In this document: piece by piece, positions 33,674 to 44,835 of the stretch
Position numbering within the stretch: position 1 is the stretch's first letter
How the letters are laid out: each line of letters begins with the position of its first letter
Source of the DNA: Forficula auricularia
Taxonomy: Eukaryota; Arthropoda; Insecta; Dermaptera; Forficulidae
Length of the DNA stretch: 64,000 nt
Assembly (NCBI GenBank): GCA_024734495.1
Contig: JALMQS010000030.1
Location: forward strand, 12,626,378 to 12,690,377
Direction: 5' to 3'
Position numbers and translations under genes: made by a program
The notes under the pieces: generated by a model
The model's input: only the letters and a program-made list of their open reading frames with translations
What the model was told of the DNA's origin: nothing
Databases searched by the model: none

Positions 33674-34082
33674 CTGCAACAGAACCGAGCCAAAAATTAA
33701 TACAATGCAAGTAATTAATTAATATATACCCCCACCGGTGATGATAACAGCAAAACGAATTTCACTTTTCTCCCAAGATAACAAACCAACATGGAAATCA
33801 ATTAAAAATTAAAAAACAGCTATTTATACAGTGCAATACAAGTTCTTTTATGACACGTGAATAAAAGCTGCGGTAAATATTTTTCTCTATAAAAGTCAAC
33901 CTATATAAAAAAGTAATAAAATTAGATATTTTTCGAAAAATCGCAGATTTTATACTAAATATGGATTATTTTGGTTAATTCTTATTAAAATTCATTAGGA
34001 ATTGAACCAATGCCCAAAGCCACTCCGAATCCCTGCCTGTCTTTCGAGGTGAAGCCAATCTGACATATAGCATACTCTAACA
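33674..34082. other. Intron side of the DIP-like exon; tRNA-like repeat
   Basis: Upstream intron sequence for the minus-strand gene. At 34000-34075 the minus strand has a box B-like GGTTCAATTCC preceded by AGGCAGGGATTCGGAGTGG, a decayed tRNA-like repeat. Confidence 0.5.
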
Positions 34083-34318
34083 ATTTTAATTGAAAAGTTT
34101 TTGTTTTGCCGAGAGTAGCAGAGTTGTTGATTCACAAAGAGAAACAAAGAGGTTGTCCTCTGCTTGATGCAAATAAACATACACACATATATATCGAGAT
34201 GATACAGATATATACAGATATATCATACAGATATATCATCTCGATATATATGTGTGTATGTTTATTTACATCAAGCAGTAATCTTTGTTTCTCTTTGTGA
34301 ATCAACAATTTTCATTTA
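34083..34318. repeat. Family K inverted pair, centre 34207
   Basis: Two K modules head to head: GATTCACAAAGAGAAACAAA, CTGCTTGATGCAAATAAAC and ATATATCGAGATGATA on the left, their complements on the right. The right arm lacks part of the GAGGTTGTCCTC word. Confidence 0.88.
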
Positions 34319-34526
34319 ATTATTGCTGTCGATTTGATTTGAATTCTTACAGTGAAAATTCAAATCTTTGACTGAAATTATTATACCTGTCAGATCGGTT
34401 TCACCTTGAATTTGAAATTGGTTTCGCCTACATTTAGTAAATCTGTTCTAAATAATCTAAAGTTTTTGATTGTTTTTTCAAACCTATTGGTAAATTATCA
34501 ATTAAACATGATTCAATTTAATATTT

Positions 34527-34861
34527 CTATTTTAGGTTAAAAATAAAATAAAATGAGAGAGTCTTCTGTTTTTTAAATAAAATAATTTTTAATTATTTCT
34601 AGAGACTATAGTTTCGAAGGCATTGCCTTCATCATCAGTCTATCACAAATATTTCAAATTAGTTACAAATTAAGATATATACATTATATATTTTTCAAAA
34701 TTTTCTATGTATGAATCTTAATTTGTAACTAATTTGAAAATATTTGTGATAGACAGTGATGAAATGCCTTCGAAACAGTCATCTAGAAATAATTAAAAAT
34801 TATTTTATTTAAAAAACAGAAGACTCTCTCATTTTATTTTATTTTTAACCTAAAATAAAAA
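34527..34861. repeat. Inverted repeat with hammerhead-like motif
   Basis: Arms of about 150 bp start TTTCTATTTTAGGTTAAAAA and include GAGAGAGTCTTCTGTTTTT. They meet near 34690. The left arm carries the best ribozyme-like motif in the window (34600-34642); the right arm carries a decayed version at 34750-34786. Confidence 0.88.
34600..34642 (-). ncRNA. Hammerhead-like ribozyme motif (best example)
   Basis: Minus strand: TAGA, core CTGATGA, one extra T, perfect 6-bp helix II (GAAGGC/GCCTTC) with an AAT loop, GAAAC, TATA, GTC, TCTA. Helix I is TAGA/TCTA (4 bp), helix III AC/GT closed by TATA, and the predicted cut follows GTC. All invariant hammerhead positions are present; the only departure is the extra T between the core and helix II. 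Self-cleavage is a prediction. Confidence 0.6.
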
Positions 34862-35089
34862 CAATTCTGTTACCATCGACAGTGAAATCTTTTATTCAAC
34901 TAATAATATTTCTATGATCTAAAGCTAAACTATACAATGTTATAGTAATAATAAAAAGCTAATGGCGAACTTTCGAATATTAGTTAATTACTTTAGAGAA
35001 TTTTCTAATTTATAAAAATAAAGTAATATATGTAGAATAAATTACTTATTGGTAAAAAAATCAGATTAGAATATTTTATTTTTAATAGA

Positions 35090-35240
35090 AATCTGTTCTG
35101 ATAGATGCAAATAAACATAAACATATAACTACATACACCCAAATATACCATAGGTATATATATTATATATAATTTTTCTGTTATAGACTATAGTTTCGAC
35201 AGCTTGGCCTTCATCTCCAGTCGGTTATATTACAAATATT
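35090..35240. repeat. Family K plus decayed hammerhead-like motif
   Basis: GATGCAAATAAACATAAACA is followed by AT-rich DNA and, on the minus strand at 35184-35223, CTGGAGA, T, GAAGGC ... GCTGTC, GAAAC, TATA, GTC. The core A6 is changed to G and helix II has a mismatch, so this copy is likely inactive. Confidence 0.5.
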
Positions 35241-35501
35241 TTATCTGTTCTTTGTTATGAAGTAGAGTACCCGAATGAATGGGAATTGGTTTGTCAGTGA
35301 GTTTATTTGCCTTCAAACAAATACTTATTGAACTTGTGACAAAAGAATTTACATTCAATCGGATACTGAGGCTCATGAGTAAGAACATATAAAATGAGTA
35401 AGAACATATAAAATAAATATTTTTAATATAAAAGACTAGAGATGAAGACTAATGCTAATCTATTGGCCATAACAAATAAAATTAAATATGGTATACGTAA
35501 G

Positions 35502-35504
<3 letters not shown>

Positions 35505-35550
<46 letters not shown>
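35505..35550. repeat. (AT)n microsatellite
   Basis: About 45 bp of uninterrupted AT dinucleotides; shorter AT runs occur at 21568-21588, 28307-28326, 54196-54220 and 57594-57614. Confidence 0.95.
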
Positions 35551-35552
<2 letters not shown>

Positions 35553-35634
35553 TTCATATTAGATATACGTTTATTTCCATCAAGCAGAGGACGCTCTTAT
35601 TGATTTCTTTGAAAAATCAACGACTCTGCTACTA

Positions 35635-35830
35635 ATTGAAAAGTTTTTGTTTTGCCGAGAGTTTCAGAGTTGTTGATTCACAAAGAGAAACAAAGAGGTT
35701 GTCCTCTGCTTGATGCAAATAAACATACACACATATATATCATCTCGATATATGTGTGTATGTTTATCTGCATCAAGCAGATACAACTTCTTTGTTTCTC
35801 TTTGTGACTCTGCTACTCTTGGCATTTTTT
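35635..35830. repeat. Family K inverted pair, centre ~35740
   Basis: Left arm GAAAAGTTTTTGTTTTGCCG, CAAAGAGAAACAAAGAGG, CTGCTTGATGCAAATAAAC; right arm the complement with changes. A further minus-strand K piece lies just left at 35565-35635. Confidence 0.85.
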
Positions 35831-36473
35831 CACTTTCAGAATATTTACTCTGCTAATGATGGATATTGTTATGTGGGACTTTTCGAGATGGGATAGGTTG
35901 AATCAAATGGACGGTTTCGTCAAACCAGTTTTAGAACTGTACACTCTATAATGATGAGTTTGTTCTTTAAAAAATATAATTGAAAAAGTGATAATTTTCC
36001 GAAACTTGTTACGGTTTGATAAATATTCTAAAGTGATTGAACATTATATTACAATTTATATAATTGAATATTTATTTAAAAGCAGAAGAGACTTTCTTTG
36101 ATTTATTTTTATAAATTCAAGAACTCTCTTACTTTCGGCGAAAATCCTTTTAAATATTATCCTTTTAATTATTTACATTCAATGTTGGTTTGTTATAAAA
36201 GCGGAATAAGTGAAAGATCGTGAGTCGTGCACAGCATCCAAATCAATGTTAGTTATTTGTTTGGTTATTATTTATTTATTTAATTTTACTATTTTTCAAA
36301 AACATAGTAGACTGAAATATTAGAGTATAAATGTGCATTTATATTTGCAAGAGTTGAAACATATGGAGGTGACAGAAGGCAAAGGGGGAAGGAAAATGAG
36401 AAAGGGGACGTAAACAGAAACGGAAACAGGGAAACATGCAAAGGATGAATACTTCATGGAGAAAAACAAACAA

Positions 36474-36505
<32 letters not shown>

Positions 36506-37014
36506 CAACGAATGAAGATGACGAGCTGTCAGCAAAGACTGGCTGGATGGACGGATTGACGTCACGCTTATAGAAACGTGATAAGAAAGAGAGATAAGAC
36601 CAGAGGCCAAAGGGACAACGGAAAAGGCTAATTACGCAAACCACCTCAAGTGAGGAGAGTTTCTAAGAAAGGGTAGTTTTCGATAGTTTTAATTTTAATA
36701 AAGGCAGAAGTTTCGTTTAGTTTTAATAAGAGTTGGGTTTCAACAAAGAGGATTCATTTTTTTATTGATTCAAGCAACGATTTAATCTGAGTTGTTTTGA
36801 TATTGGAATTCACCAATGCAGTATACTAAGTTAATCGAGTTATATGACGTCATAGAGATTAATTATTAACAGACCTTCCCTCTGAGCGTACCGAGTAAAA
36901 ATATGTATTCCAATTAAATTAGAGAATTAAAAAAATATATTATAGAAATAGGATTTTAACTTAAAATTTAGTCTTAATAATAGCTAAGCCACTACAGATA
37001 CACAATAGGTATGA
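35831..37014. other. No gene seen; purine-rich stretch and (AAT)n
   Basis: 36350-36660 is purine-rich, apparently single copy, with an (AAT)n run at 36473-36502. Its composition would fit untranslated exon or intron sequence, but no splice pair or frame supports a call. Confidence 0.45.
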
Positions 37015-37085
37015 ATTTTAATCTAGGAACTATATTTCAGCGGATTAGAGCAATGCGCAGGGTCATGGGTTCGAATCCTGATAGA
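37015..37085 (+). repeat. tRNA-like sequence with exact box B
   Basis: AGCGGATTAGAGCAATGCGC resembles a tRNA D arm and GGTTCGAATCC (37068-37078) is an exact box B. The acceptor stem is not paired, so this is a tRNA-derived repeat or pseudogene, not a working tRNA. Confidence 0.45.
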
Positions 37086-38604
37086 TCCTTTTGTTAATAA
37101 TATATTTTCTTTTTCTTTATTCTCTAATTTAATTTAATTTATGAATTGTCTTTGCACGAGACCTCATTGCCAAAGGCCTTATGAAAAAATACACTTTCAA
37201 ATTTTGGCTGAGGAGATAGATGAGGTGTTTAAAATATAATTTGTTACATTTTTGTATTATATACAGCTAATATTAATTCACTGGAATTGCTATTTTTTAC
37301 TCTTTAAAGAAATTACACATGAATGTAGGTATAATATATTACCGGGTGTCTGTTTTTTTTTCTTTTTTTTTTTTTGAGCATATCACGATAGGCATGACAT
37401 CACTTTGAGATATATAGAATTAATAATTACATGTAAAATCAAGCAAATTCACCTCGTTTGAAATCTATTGGCAGAAAGATATCAGAGAAATTATGTTTTT
37501 TACAAAAACCGACTTTTAAAAAAATCGTTTTTAAATTCTAATAATTTCAAAAATCGGACTCTTATCAACTCAGTCTGGCATTGCTAGTTCTAACGGTAAT
37601 TGCTAAGAATTAGATATGAGGCGTTCAAAAGCAGAGTGGACCAACCCAGAAATCTCATTTTCGTTGATAAACCTTTATAATCAAGTAGGTTTTTGATAAA
37701 ACTAAATAGTCAGAGTGGTCCAAACTTAGTTTTTAAACGTCCTTCTAGATTAGAGCACAGGTACCACATTTGCCTCAAAACTTTACCTCTATTTTGCTGG
37801 ATTTCTCATAAAAAAACCAAAAGTGGTATGTTCCACTCTGCTGTTGAACTCGTCTTATATGTGATGGTGTCAGAGAAACGGGCCCTTATTTTCATCTGGT
37901 CAAAATCAAGCTAATGTCATCTCCTGTTTCTAGAGAAACAACTGAACAAAACGCTTATTGTTCCGCCCAAAAATTCCAAAAATTGACTCAGTTATGAATT
38001 TTTGAATATTTAGAAGTAAAACGCGTAGTTATGAATTATAGCCGTCTAAATTTTGAAAAATTTTAAGCAGCCAAAAATAAGTCATTTTACCCTCGCTAGT
38101 ATTCAATTCCGAATGAAAATTTGCAGCCGAATTCAAATATGTAAGTAATCAAAAATTATACCCACATTTAACTCACATTTTTGCCATTCCTGAAAAAACT
38201 ACTATCACATATATTGTTAGGTGTCATTCATAAATACCTTTCCTAAATTAGGTCAAATTAAAAATTTTACTAGTGAGTGAATAAAATTTTCATTATAATT
38301 TTAGGTTAAAAATAATTCATTATAATATTACTAATAAAAACAAGTGAGCTTTTGAATAATAGAAAACGATCAACCTTGTCGAATTTAATTACTTATATTT
38401 ATCATGACATAATTGATTATCTTATATTTTTTTCGAAACCTGGTCTAAATAATAATAAATAAATAGTATTTTCTTTTAGAAAACAGATTGGTAGATTTCA
38501 TTGACGAATTAATGGAAAGGCATCCCAAGGATAATGAAAACCACAAATTCTCAATAATATAATTAAAGTAAAGAAATTTTTATTTTAGAAACTTTTTAAA
38601 ATTT
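37086..38604. other. No gene seen
   Basis: Includes a T-rich run at 37350-37375 and a moderately complex, unassigned stretch at 37560-38120 (GCAGAGTGGACCAACCCAG ... GTTCCACTCTGCTG, possibly one repeat). No coding frame is convincing. Confidence 0.45.
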
Positions 38605-38790
38605 ATAATATAAAATACTTGGTCGGTTTCACATAAATAAAAGATCAGATGCTTGTTTAGCACGACTATATATTATATTTCGGGGTATACGTCCATTTTC
38701 AGGAGTTAATAAAGTACACTGAGTGCTAAACAAGCATCTGATCTTTTATTTATGTGAAACTTACCTAGTATTTTTATATTTTTAATTTTA
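38605..38790. repeat. Hairpin repeat, TTTCACATAAATAAAAGATC arms
   Basis: Arms of about 60-70 bp (including AGATGCTTGTTTAGCAC) flank a unique centre with TTTCGGGGTATACGTCC. Related to the hairpin at 26371-26489 through GGTTTCACAT. Confidence 0.8.
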
Positions 38791-38822
38791 AAAATTAAAA
38801 AAAAAAAAATTCTTTACTTTAT

Positions 38823-39147
38823 TAACCGACTTCAAAAAAAGGAGGAGGTTCTCTATTCGACTATTTTTTTTTTTTGTGCCTATGTTACCTCATATCTCCG
38901 CCAATTGTGAACCGATTTTGAAAAAAAATTTTGCATTGGGTTCGGTCTACCTTCCGATTGGTCCCATTTTTTTTCATATGTATTAGACCTTTTTTGTTAG
39001 GTTTGCTCATACCTAACTTCTTTGTCTATGAACCGATTTCGATGATTCTTTTTTTATTCGAAAGGGGCTATCTTAGGGATGGTGCCATATTAATTTGGTC
39101 AAGTTCTGATGATATGATCACTAAAAGAGAAAAATAAAAATTTTTAA
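38823..39147 (+). repeat. CCGACTTC-group repeat, copy
   Basis: Starts AACCGACTTCAAAAAAAGGA and runs through GTTACCTCATATCTCCGCC, TTGCATTGGGTTC and AATTTGGTCAAGTTCTGAAG-type text. Other copies: 40704-41255 and 46691-46997 (minus). It ends where the family C MITE begins in three of four cases. Confidence 0.75.
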
Positions 39148-39510
39148 GAAAAAAATAAAACCGACTTCAAAAAATTAAATGCAACAAATAAAATACACTA
39201 AAAGGTATAAAATAATTATTAACTTATTTAGTTACAACTAAACTACGAAATATTAACATGAAATTACTTTTTTGAAGTCGGTGCCAAACATATACCTTTT
39301 ATGAATCGCACTCGACGGATCTTACTTAGTAAGTTTGGTTGGTACGCTCGCTTATAGGTATAGTTTGTTTGGCACCGACTTCAAAAAGTAATTTCATGTT
39401 AATATTTCGTAGTTTAGTTGTAACCTAAATAAGTTAATGATTATTTTATACCTTTTAGTGTATTTTATTTGTTGCATTTAATTTTTGAAGTCAGTTTTAT
39501 TTTTTTTTAA
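39148..39510. mobile_element. Foldback MITE, family C, copy 2
   Basis: Arms AATAAAACCGACTTCAAAAA and complement, GC-rich centre CGGATCTTACTTAGTAAG. Near-perfect pairing. Confidence 0.85.
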
Positions 39511-40486
39511 TTTTTTAAAATGTTTCACCAAGAACCTACATCATTATCCCTTAAAAATCATATAATTGATTGGAAGGAAATTTTCATCCCTCTTTAAAAA
39601 CCGACGTTTCGAATGATCTTCCCTCCTTCTTCAAGTGTTTAAGTAAGAGTAATCTTGTCAACTCCTTTTTATCACCATAAACAGTGTTTATGTTTGACTA
39701 GTTAATTTGTTAATATTCTGTTGCTGTTATTAGTAAACTCGAACTCTAGTTAAACGCATGCATTTTAAAGGAAACAAGAAGAAGGTAGTAATAAGCTTTC
39801 TTTGTTGACCCTTTAAAACCGTCAAGAAAAAGGGAAGATCCTGCGCAATGTCAGTTTTTAAGAATAATAAAATGATGTTCTAATAAATTAGTTTATTCGG
39901 AATTTGTGGTTTTTATTGTCCTTGTCTTTCCATCAATTCACCGTTGATTAAAATTGTTTACTATGATGTATTAACTTAGGAATAATTAACTAGAATAGAA
40001 TGTGCATTGTAATGAATAATAATGGCAATAAATATTGTAATTTGAGAATTTCTATTTTTGATACCACTTCGCAGTGCTAAATTAGTCAGAAAGTCAATCA
40101 ATTGATTTTTATCAGAGATGAAAAAAACAAAAAAGTTGCATTATCTAATTTACATTATTCATAAACATAATATCAATAAATTGTTATTCCATAAGAAAAA
40201 AAGAACAAGTACTATTTGTGGCGGTAAGAGCAAAATTCAGTTCCGCCAACCACTTCATAAGATATTCCTTGTGTTTATTTTATCGTTTATCTTGCAATAT
40301 GCGTAGCGCCATAACTATTATGGGAGCTATATACAGATAGATAGCTGTAGGAGCGAATGGGAATGCGACTTCCAATGCAACTTATAATAATTTATGATGT
40401 CAAAACAAACTGTTTATTGCCAGTAAAAGGTTTCATTCGATGATAAATTTTACGAAAAATGACTGTTTTGTCGATTTTGGATATTG
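39511..40486. other. No gene seen
   Basis: AT-rich. On the minus strand 39601-39645 there is a decayed hairpin ending TTCGAAACGTCGG. Confidence 0.45.
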
Positions 40487-40703
40487 CCACGTCTTGTACG
40501 CTTCCATATTGGTTGCTAAATCACTTTTCTGCTTTATTTGGTAAAAAAATTCATGGGAAAACAAATCACAAGAATTACCCAGAGATATTCGGTGTGTTTA
40601 CTGAGCCACCGAGGCTACCAAGAGTATAAGAGTGGACCTCAACCCGGAATTGCAATCTGATCCAAATATCCGCTGCCAATACAAGAGAAAACCGATCATT
40701 TTT

Positions 40704-41260
40704 AACCGACTTCAAAAAAGGAGGAGGTTCTCAATTAGACTGATTTTTTTTTTGTGTCTATGTTGCCTCAAATCTCCGCCAATTGTGAACGGATTTTGAT
40801 GATACTTTTTGCATTGGGTTGTCTAGCTTCCGATTGGTCCTGTTTTTTTTTTTCATTCTTATTGGACCTTTTTTAGATATGTTTGTTCAGGCATAACTCC
40901 TTTGTTTATGAACCGATTTTGCCAGATTTTTTTTATTCGAAAGATGGTACCTTAGGGGTAGTACCATATTAATTTGGTCAAGTTCTGAAGATATGATCAA
41001 TGACGAAATAATGTAAATCTCCAATTCTTATGACCAAATAATCGAAATTATAATAAATAAAATCTTTTATAAAAAAAATCTTAAAACATTCATTTAAAAC
41101 CCGCAAACGTTTCGAGAGAATTTCTATATTTATGAATTGAATTTTATTATCATTTTCTGATTCATTCGCTCGACGCTTTCTCTTACGAGATGCATGCAAG
41201 CATATTATATTAAGTCACTATTAATAACATCACTAAAAAGAGAAAAATAAAAATAATTTT
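40704..41260 (+). repeat. CCGACTTC-group repeat inserted in the left arm
   Basis: Starts ACCGACTTCAAAAAAGGAGG and continues through the family D text on its minus strand (41199-40978). Absent from the right arm, so it entered after the inverted repeat formed. Confidence 0.8.
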
Positions 41261-41261
41261 A

Positions 41262-41640
41262 GAAAAAAAAAATAAAACCGACTTCATAAAAAAATTAAAT
41301 GCAACAAATAAAATAATAATAACTTAAAAATAAAATAAAATACACTAAAAGGTATAAAATAATTATCTTATTTAGTTACAACTAAACGACGAAATATTAA
41401 CATGAAATTACTTTTTAAGTCGGTGCCAAACATATACATTTTATGAAACGCACTCGACGGATCTTATTTAGTATTGGCGGGTACAGGTATAGATTTGTTT
41501 GGCACCGACTTCAAAAAGTAATTTTATGTTAATATTTCGTCGTTTAGTTGTAACTAAATAAGATAATTATTTATATAACTTTGAGTGTATTTTATTTGTT
41601 GCAATTAATTTTTTGAAGTCGGTTTTATTTATTTTTTTTT
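41262..41640. mobile_element. Foldback MITE, family C, copy 3
   Basis: Same arms as copies 1 and 2; the centre has lost some bases (GGATCTTATTTAGTATTGGC). Inserted in the left arm of the 3.2-kb inverted repeat. Confidence 0.82.
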
Positions 41641-42510
41641 ATAAAAATTATTTTTATTAGGGTTCCGTTGAAAAGTAAAATTGGATGCTATAAATCCGTA
41701 TATTGTAGACACCGTAAACTAAATGAAATAAAATCTTGATATTTACCTTGATTCATTTTCCTGAAATCTCAAAATCATATTAAAATTTTAACCGAATGAA
41801 TGTTTTGGGGAGGGTTTATTTTGTCTACTTCAACAACCATTTAAACGTATCTAATTTCTTCCGCGGCTTAGCGCCTTCTTGTTTTCCTTTTAATTAAAAT
41901 TCACAGGAACGATCTGGTATTTTAAAATTCGAATGTCATGCCATCGAAATAATGAGCTTTTTTGAAATTCCAAATAATCTTAAAATCTTTTATTTTAAAT
42001 TCTAACGTTTCGTGATAATTTCTCTCTTTATCAATGGAATTTTTATTTGAATAAAGAAAAGAAAAGTTGCTTTTAAAATCTTAGTAAAAGCTAGTTTTTT
42101 CATTTTTCAAATTAAAATTCCTTTGATAAAGGGAGAAATGCTTCCGAAACGTTTGGATTGAAAATAAAGGTTTTTAAGATTGTTTTTTAAAAGATTTGTA
42201 TTTTTTTAATTATAAAACAATCAATATTTTTTCTTTTCTATATCTATATATGTATGTAAGTGCATTTTTTTAATAAACTACATAATCATTTAATACATTT
42301 TAAAAACCATGAATTTATTTCTATCATAATCATAGTTTCTAATATTCAGGAATAAGTACTTATTTGATTCTTATAATATTTTTTATAATCAGGAACGAGG
42401 CTTTGTGAATCCCAGTAGGAAGATGGAGTCCTTATAGAATGATGGTTATTTTTATTTTTTTCAATAAAAAATTTTCATCAGGGTTTGTAATTTAATTTAA
42501 TTCGAAACAA

Positions 42511-42548
42511 GAGACGTTTCGGCATCAACTCAATGCCATCTTCAGTCT
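42511..42548 (-). ncRNA. Hammerhead-like ribozyme motif
   Basis: Minus strand: AGA, core CTGAAGA, extra T, helix II GGCAT/ATGCC with a 7-nt loop, GAAACGTC, TCT. Helix I AGA/TCT. The 5-bp helix II is perfect apart from a loop difference with its partner. Confidence 0.5.
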
Positions 42549-42903
42549 GCAAAAATATTCAACAATACATCACATTACATTTCACAATCAATATATTATA
42601 ATTCACAAAGACAATATTTAACAAATGGATAACATCTCTTACCTATGTCAAACAATAAGATTCCATTATATATCCTTCACAGAGGCAAAATGAAAAGAAA
42701 TCAAATTAATGAGGCCAACACAATTTGATTTCTCATTTGCCTCATTAATTTGATTTATTTTCATTTTGCACCTGTGAAGGATATATAATGGTATCTTATT
42801 GTTTGACATAGGTAAGAAGTGTTATCCATTTGTTAAATATTGTCTTTGTGAATTATAATATATTGATTGTGAAATGTAATGTGATGTATTGTTGAATATT
42901 TTT

Positions 42904-42943
42904 GCAGACTGAAGATGGCATTGAGCTGATGCCGAAACGTCTC
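42904..42943 (+). ncRNA. Hammerhead-like ribozyme motif
   Basis: Plus-strand partner of 42511-42548 in the other arm, same core, GGCAT/ATGCC helix II, GAAACGTC and AGA/TCT. Confidence 0.5.
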
Positions 42944-43769
42944 TTGTTTCGAATTAAATTAAATTACAAACCCTGATGAAAATTTTTATTGAAAAAAAAT
43001 AAAAAAATAACCATCATTCTATAAGGACTCCATCTTCCTACTGAGATTCACAAAGCCTCGTTCCCTGATTATAAAAAACATAATTTTTAAATTTATAATA
43101 TAAAAATGTATATATATATATTAATAAACAAATATTTGGAATTTCAAAAAAGCTCATTATTTCGATGGCATGACATTCGAATTTTAAAATACCAGATCGT
43201 TCCTGTGAATTTTAATTAAAAGGAAAACAAGAAGGCGCTAAGCCGCGGAAGAAATTAGATACATTTAAAGGGTTGTTGAAGTAGACAAAATAAACCCTCC
43301 CCAAAATATTCATTCGGTTAAAATTTTAATATGATTTTAGATTTCGAGGGAAATGAATCATTGTAAATTTCAAGGTTTTATTTCATTTAGCTTAGGGACT
43401 ACAATATTCGGATTTATAGGATCCAATTTTACTTTTCAACGGAACCCTAAAAATGATCGGTTTTCTCTTGTATTGGCAGCGGATATTTGGATCAGAATGA
43501 AATTCCGGGTTGACGTCCACTTCTATACTCTTGGCTACGTTTTGGTGGCTCAGTAAACACAACGAATATCTCTGGATAATTCTTGTGATTTGTTTTCCCA
43601 TGAAGTTTTTTTACCAAATAAAGCTGAAAAGAGATTTAGCAACCAATATGGTACAAGACGTGGCAATATCCAAAATAAGGGTGGTCCTTATTTCGGGTAT
43701 TTTCGAATATTTACGCTGACAGAGGCTCGAGGTTCTAAATAAATAAAAACAAATATCCCCCAAGTTCCA

Positions 43770-44835
43770 AGTCTATCTCAATTTGAACCGTACGTGATGT
43801 ATGTTTCGCCATCTAAATAACATGGGGTTTTTGGCATTGAACGAACAATTTTTTATTCCAGCCAAAATAATGGTTCAAAAAATTTGAAACTCTATAAACT
43901 CTATAGCTATCTTTCGGAATTTTACAGATTTTTAACTATTATAATTTTGGAGTTATATCTAGATAAAATACTGCTATATCTTAGTGTTAGTAAGTTATAG
44001 ACTCAAAAATTATAATAGCTAAAATCGGTTGTCTGTAAAGTCGGTTACTGACGATAGTTGAACGTGACAACGTCATAAGAAAATACTGATGGAATGGTAT
44101 TTTCTTATGACGTTGTCACGTTCAACTATCGTCTAGTACAACCGATTTTTTTCATAAAATTCTTCGTTCAGAAAATCATTTTAAATTTACAAAATACTTG
44201 AATAAAATTTATTGTTTAAATTTCTACTCGACTGTTAAAATTTAATTTTTGATTTTATTATTTTATAATAATAAATTTTGTATTGACATTATTTTTTTCA
44301 GCAAGTAAACTGAATATAAGTTGTTGTTCAATTAGTTACTTAATTATTTTTGCAATTGTAATTTGTTGTAAAAAAGTAATAATTTTGAATAATTTATTAT
44401 AAGAATAAACTGTGATTAAATTATTGTTGATGAATCTTAAATTTAAAATTTAAAATTTGGAAACATCATTAAAATTTTTGTAACTGTAGCTTTTTTAAAA
44501 AGCCCGACTCAATCTTTGTCGCTCGTTCCGCGCTCTCGCTTGCACTTCAAGCCTTAAATGGAACGCCTCAGAGCGAGGTAACGCCGCATAAGTCATGTTT
44601 TTTCGTGAGTGCAGCTGGCTCCATCGAATTATAAGACGTTGTCACGTCAAAAATTCTGTGGGGTAGCTACTATTATAAGAATAAAGTCTAGAGAGTTTCA
44701 AAGTTTTTGAATCATTATTTTGGCCGGAATAAAAAATTGATCGTTCAATGCCAAAAATCCCATGTTATTTAGATGGGAAACTTGCATCGGTGTGCGGCAC
44801 AAGTTAAAATTGAGATAGACTTGAAATTTGGGGGA
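43770..44835. repeat. Inverted repeat enclosing family A copy 2
   Basis: Left arm 43770-43912 and right arm 44690-44835 are complements (CATCTAAATAACATGGGGTT, CATTGAACGAACAATTTTTT). Family A copy 2 lies between them. Confidence 0.82.
44020..44653 (+). repeat. Hairpin-ended dispersed repeat, family A, copy 2
   Basis: Opens with the hairpin (44025-44145) and ends TTATAAGACGTTGTCACGTC. It matches copy 1 (20-670) almost base for base in the opposite orientation, with only small indels. Confidence 0.78.

Larger units (their letters stand above)
40487..43690. repeat. 3.2-kb interrupted inverted repeat
   Basis: Left blocks 40487-40703, 41660-42000 and 42370-42705 match right blocks 43685-43455, 43450-43125 and 43080-42712 in reverse. 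Landmarks include GGAATTGCAATCTGATCC against GGATCAGAATGAAATTCC, GTTCCTGTGAATTTTAATTA, CGCTAAGCCGCGGAAG and GAACGAGGCTTTGTGAATC. The left arm was later opened by insertions (40704-41660 and about 42000-42370). The centre lies near 42710. Similarity between the arms is high, above 90 per cent by eye. Open frames in it (for example 43353-43556) look accidental. Confidence 0.88.

Noticed and set aside
36320..36644. Minus-strand frames rich in Leu/Ile/Ser
   Set aside because: Produced by an (AAT)n microsatellite and purine-rich DNA; no signal peptide or domain structure is convincing.
40978..41199. 73-codon frame beginning MHASRKRKRR as a gene
   Set aside because: It lies in a repeat (family D) that recurs at 13530-13870 with a broken frame.
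43353..43719. Frames in the right arm of the 3.2-kb palindrome
   Set aside because: Opposing and overlapping frames, not conserved in the left arm.
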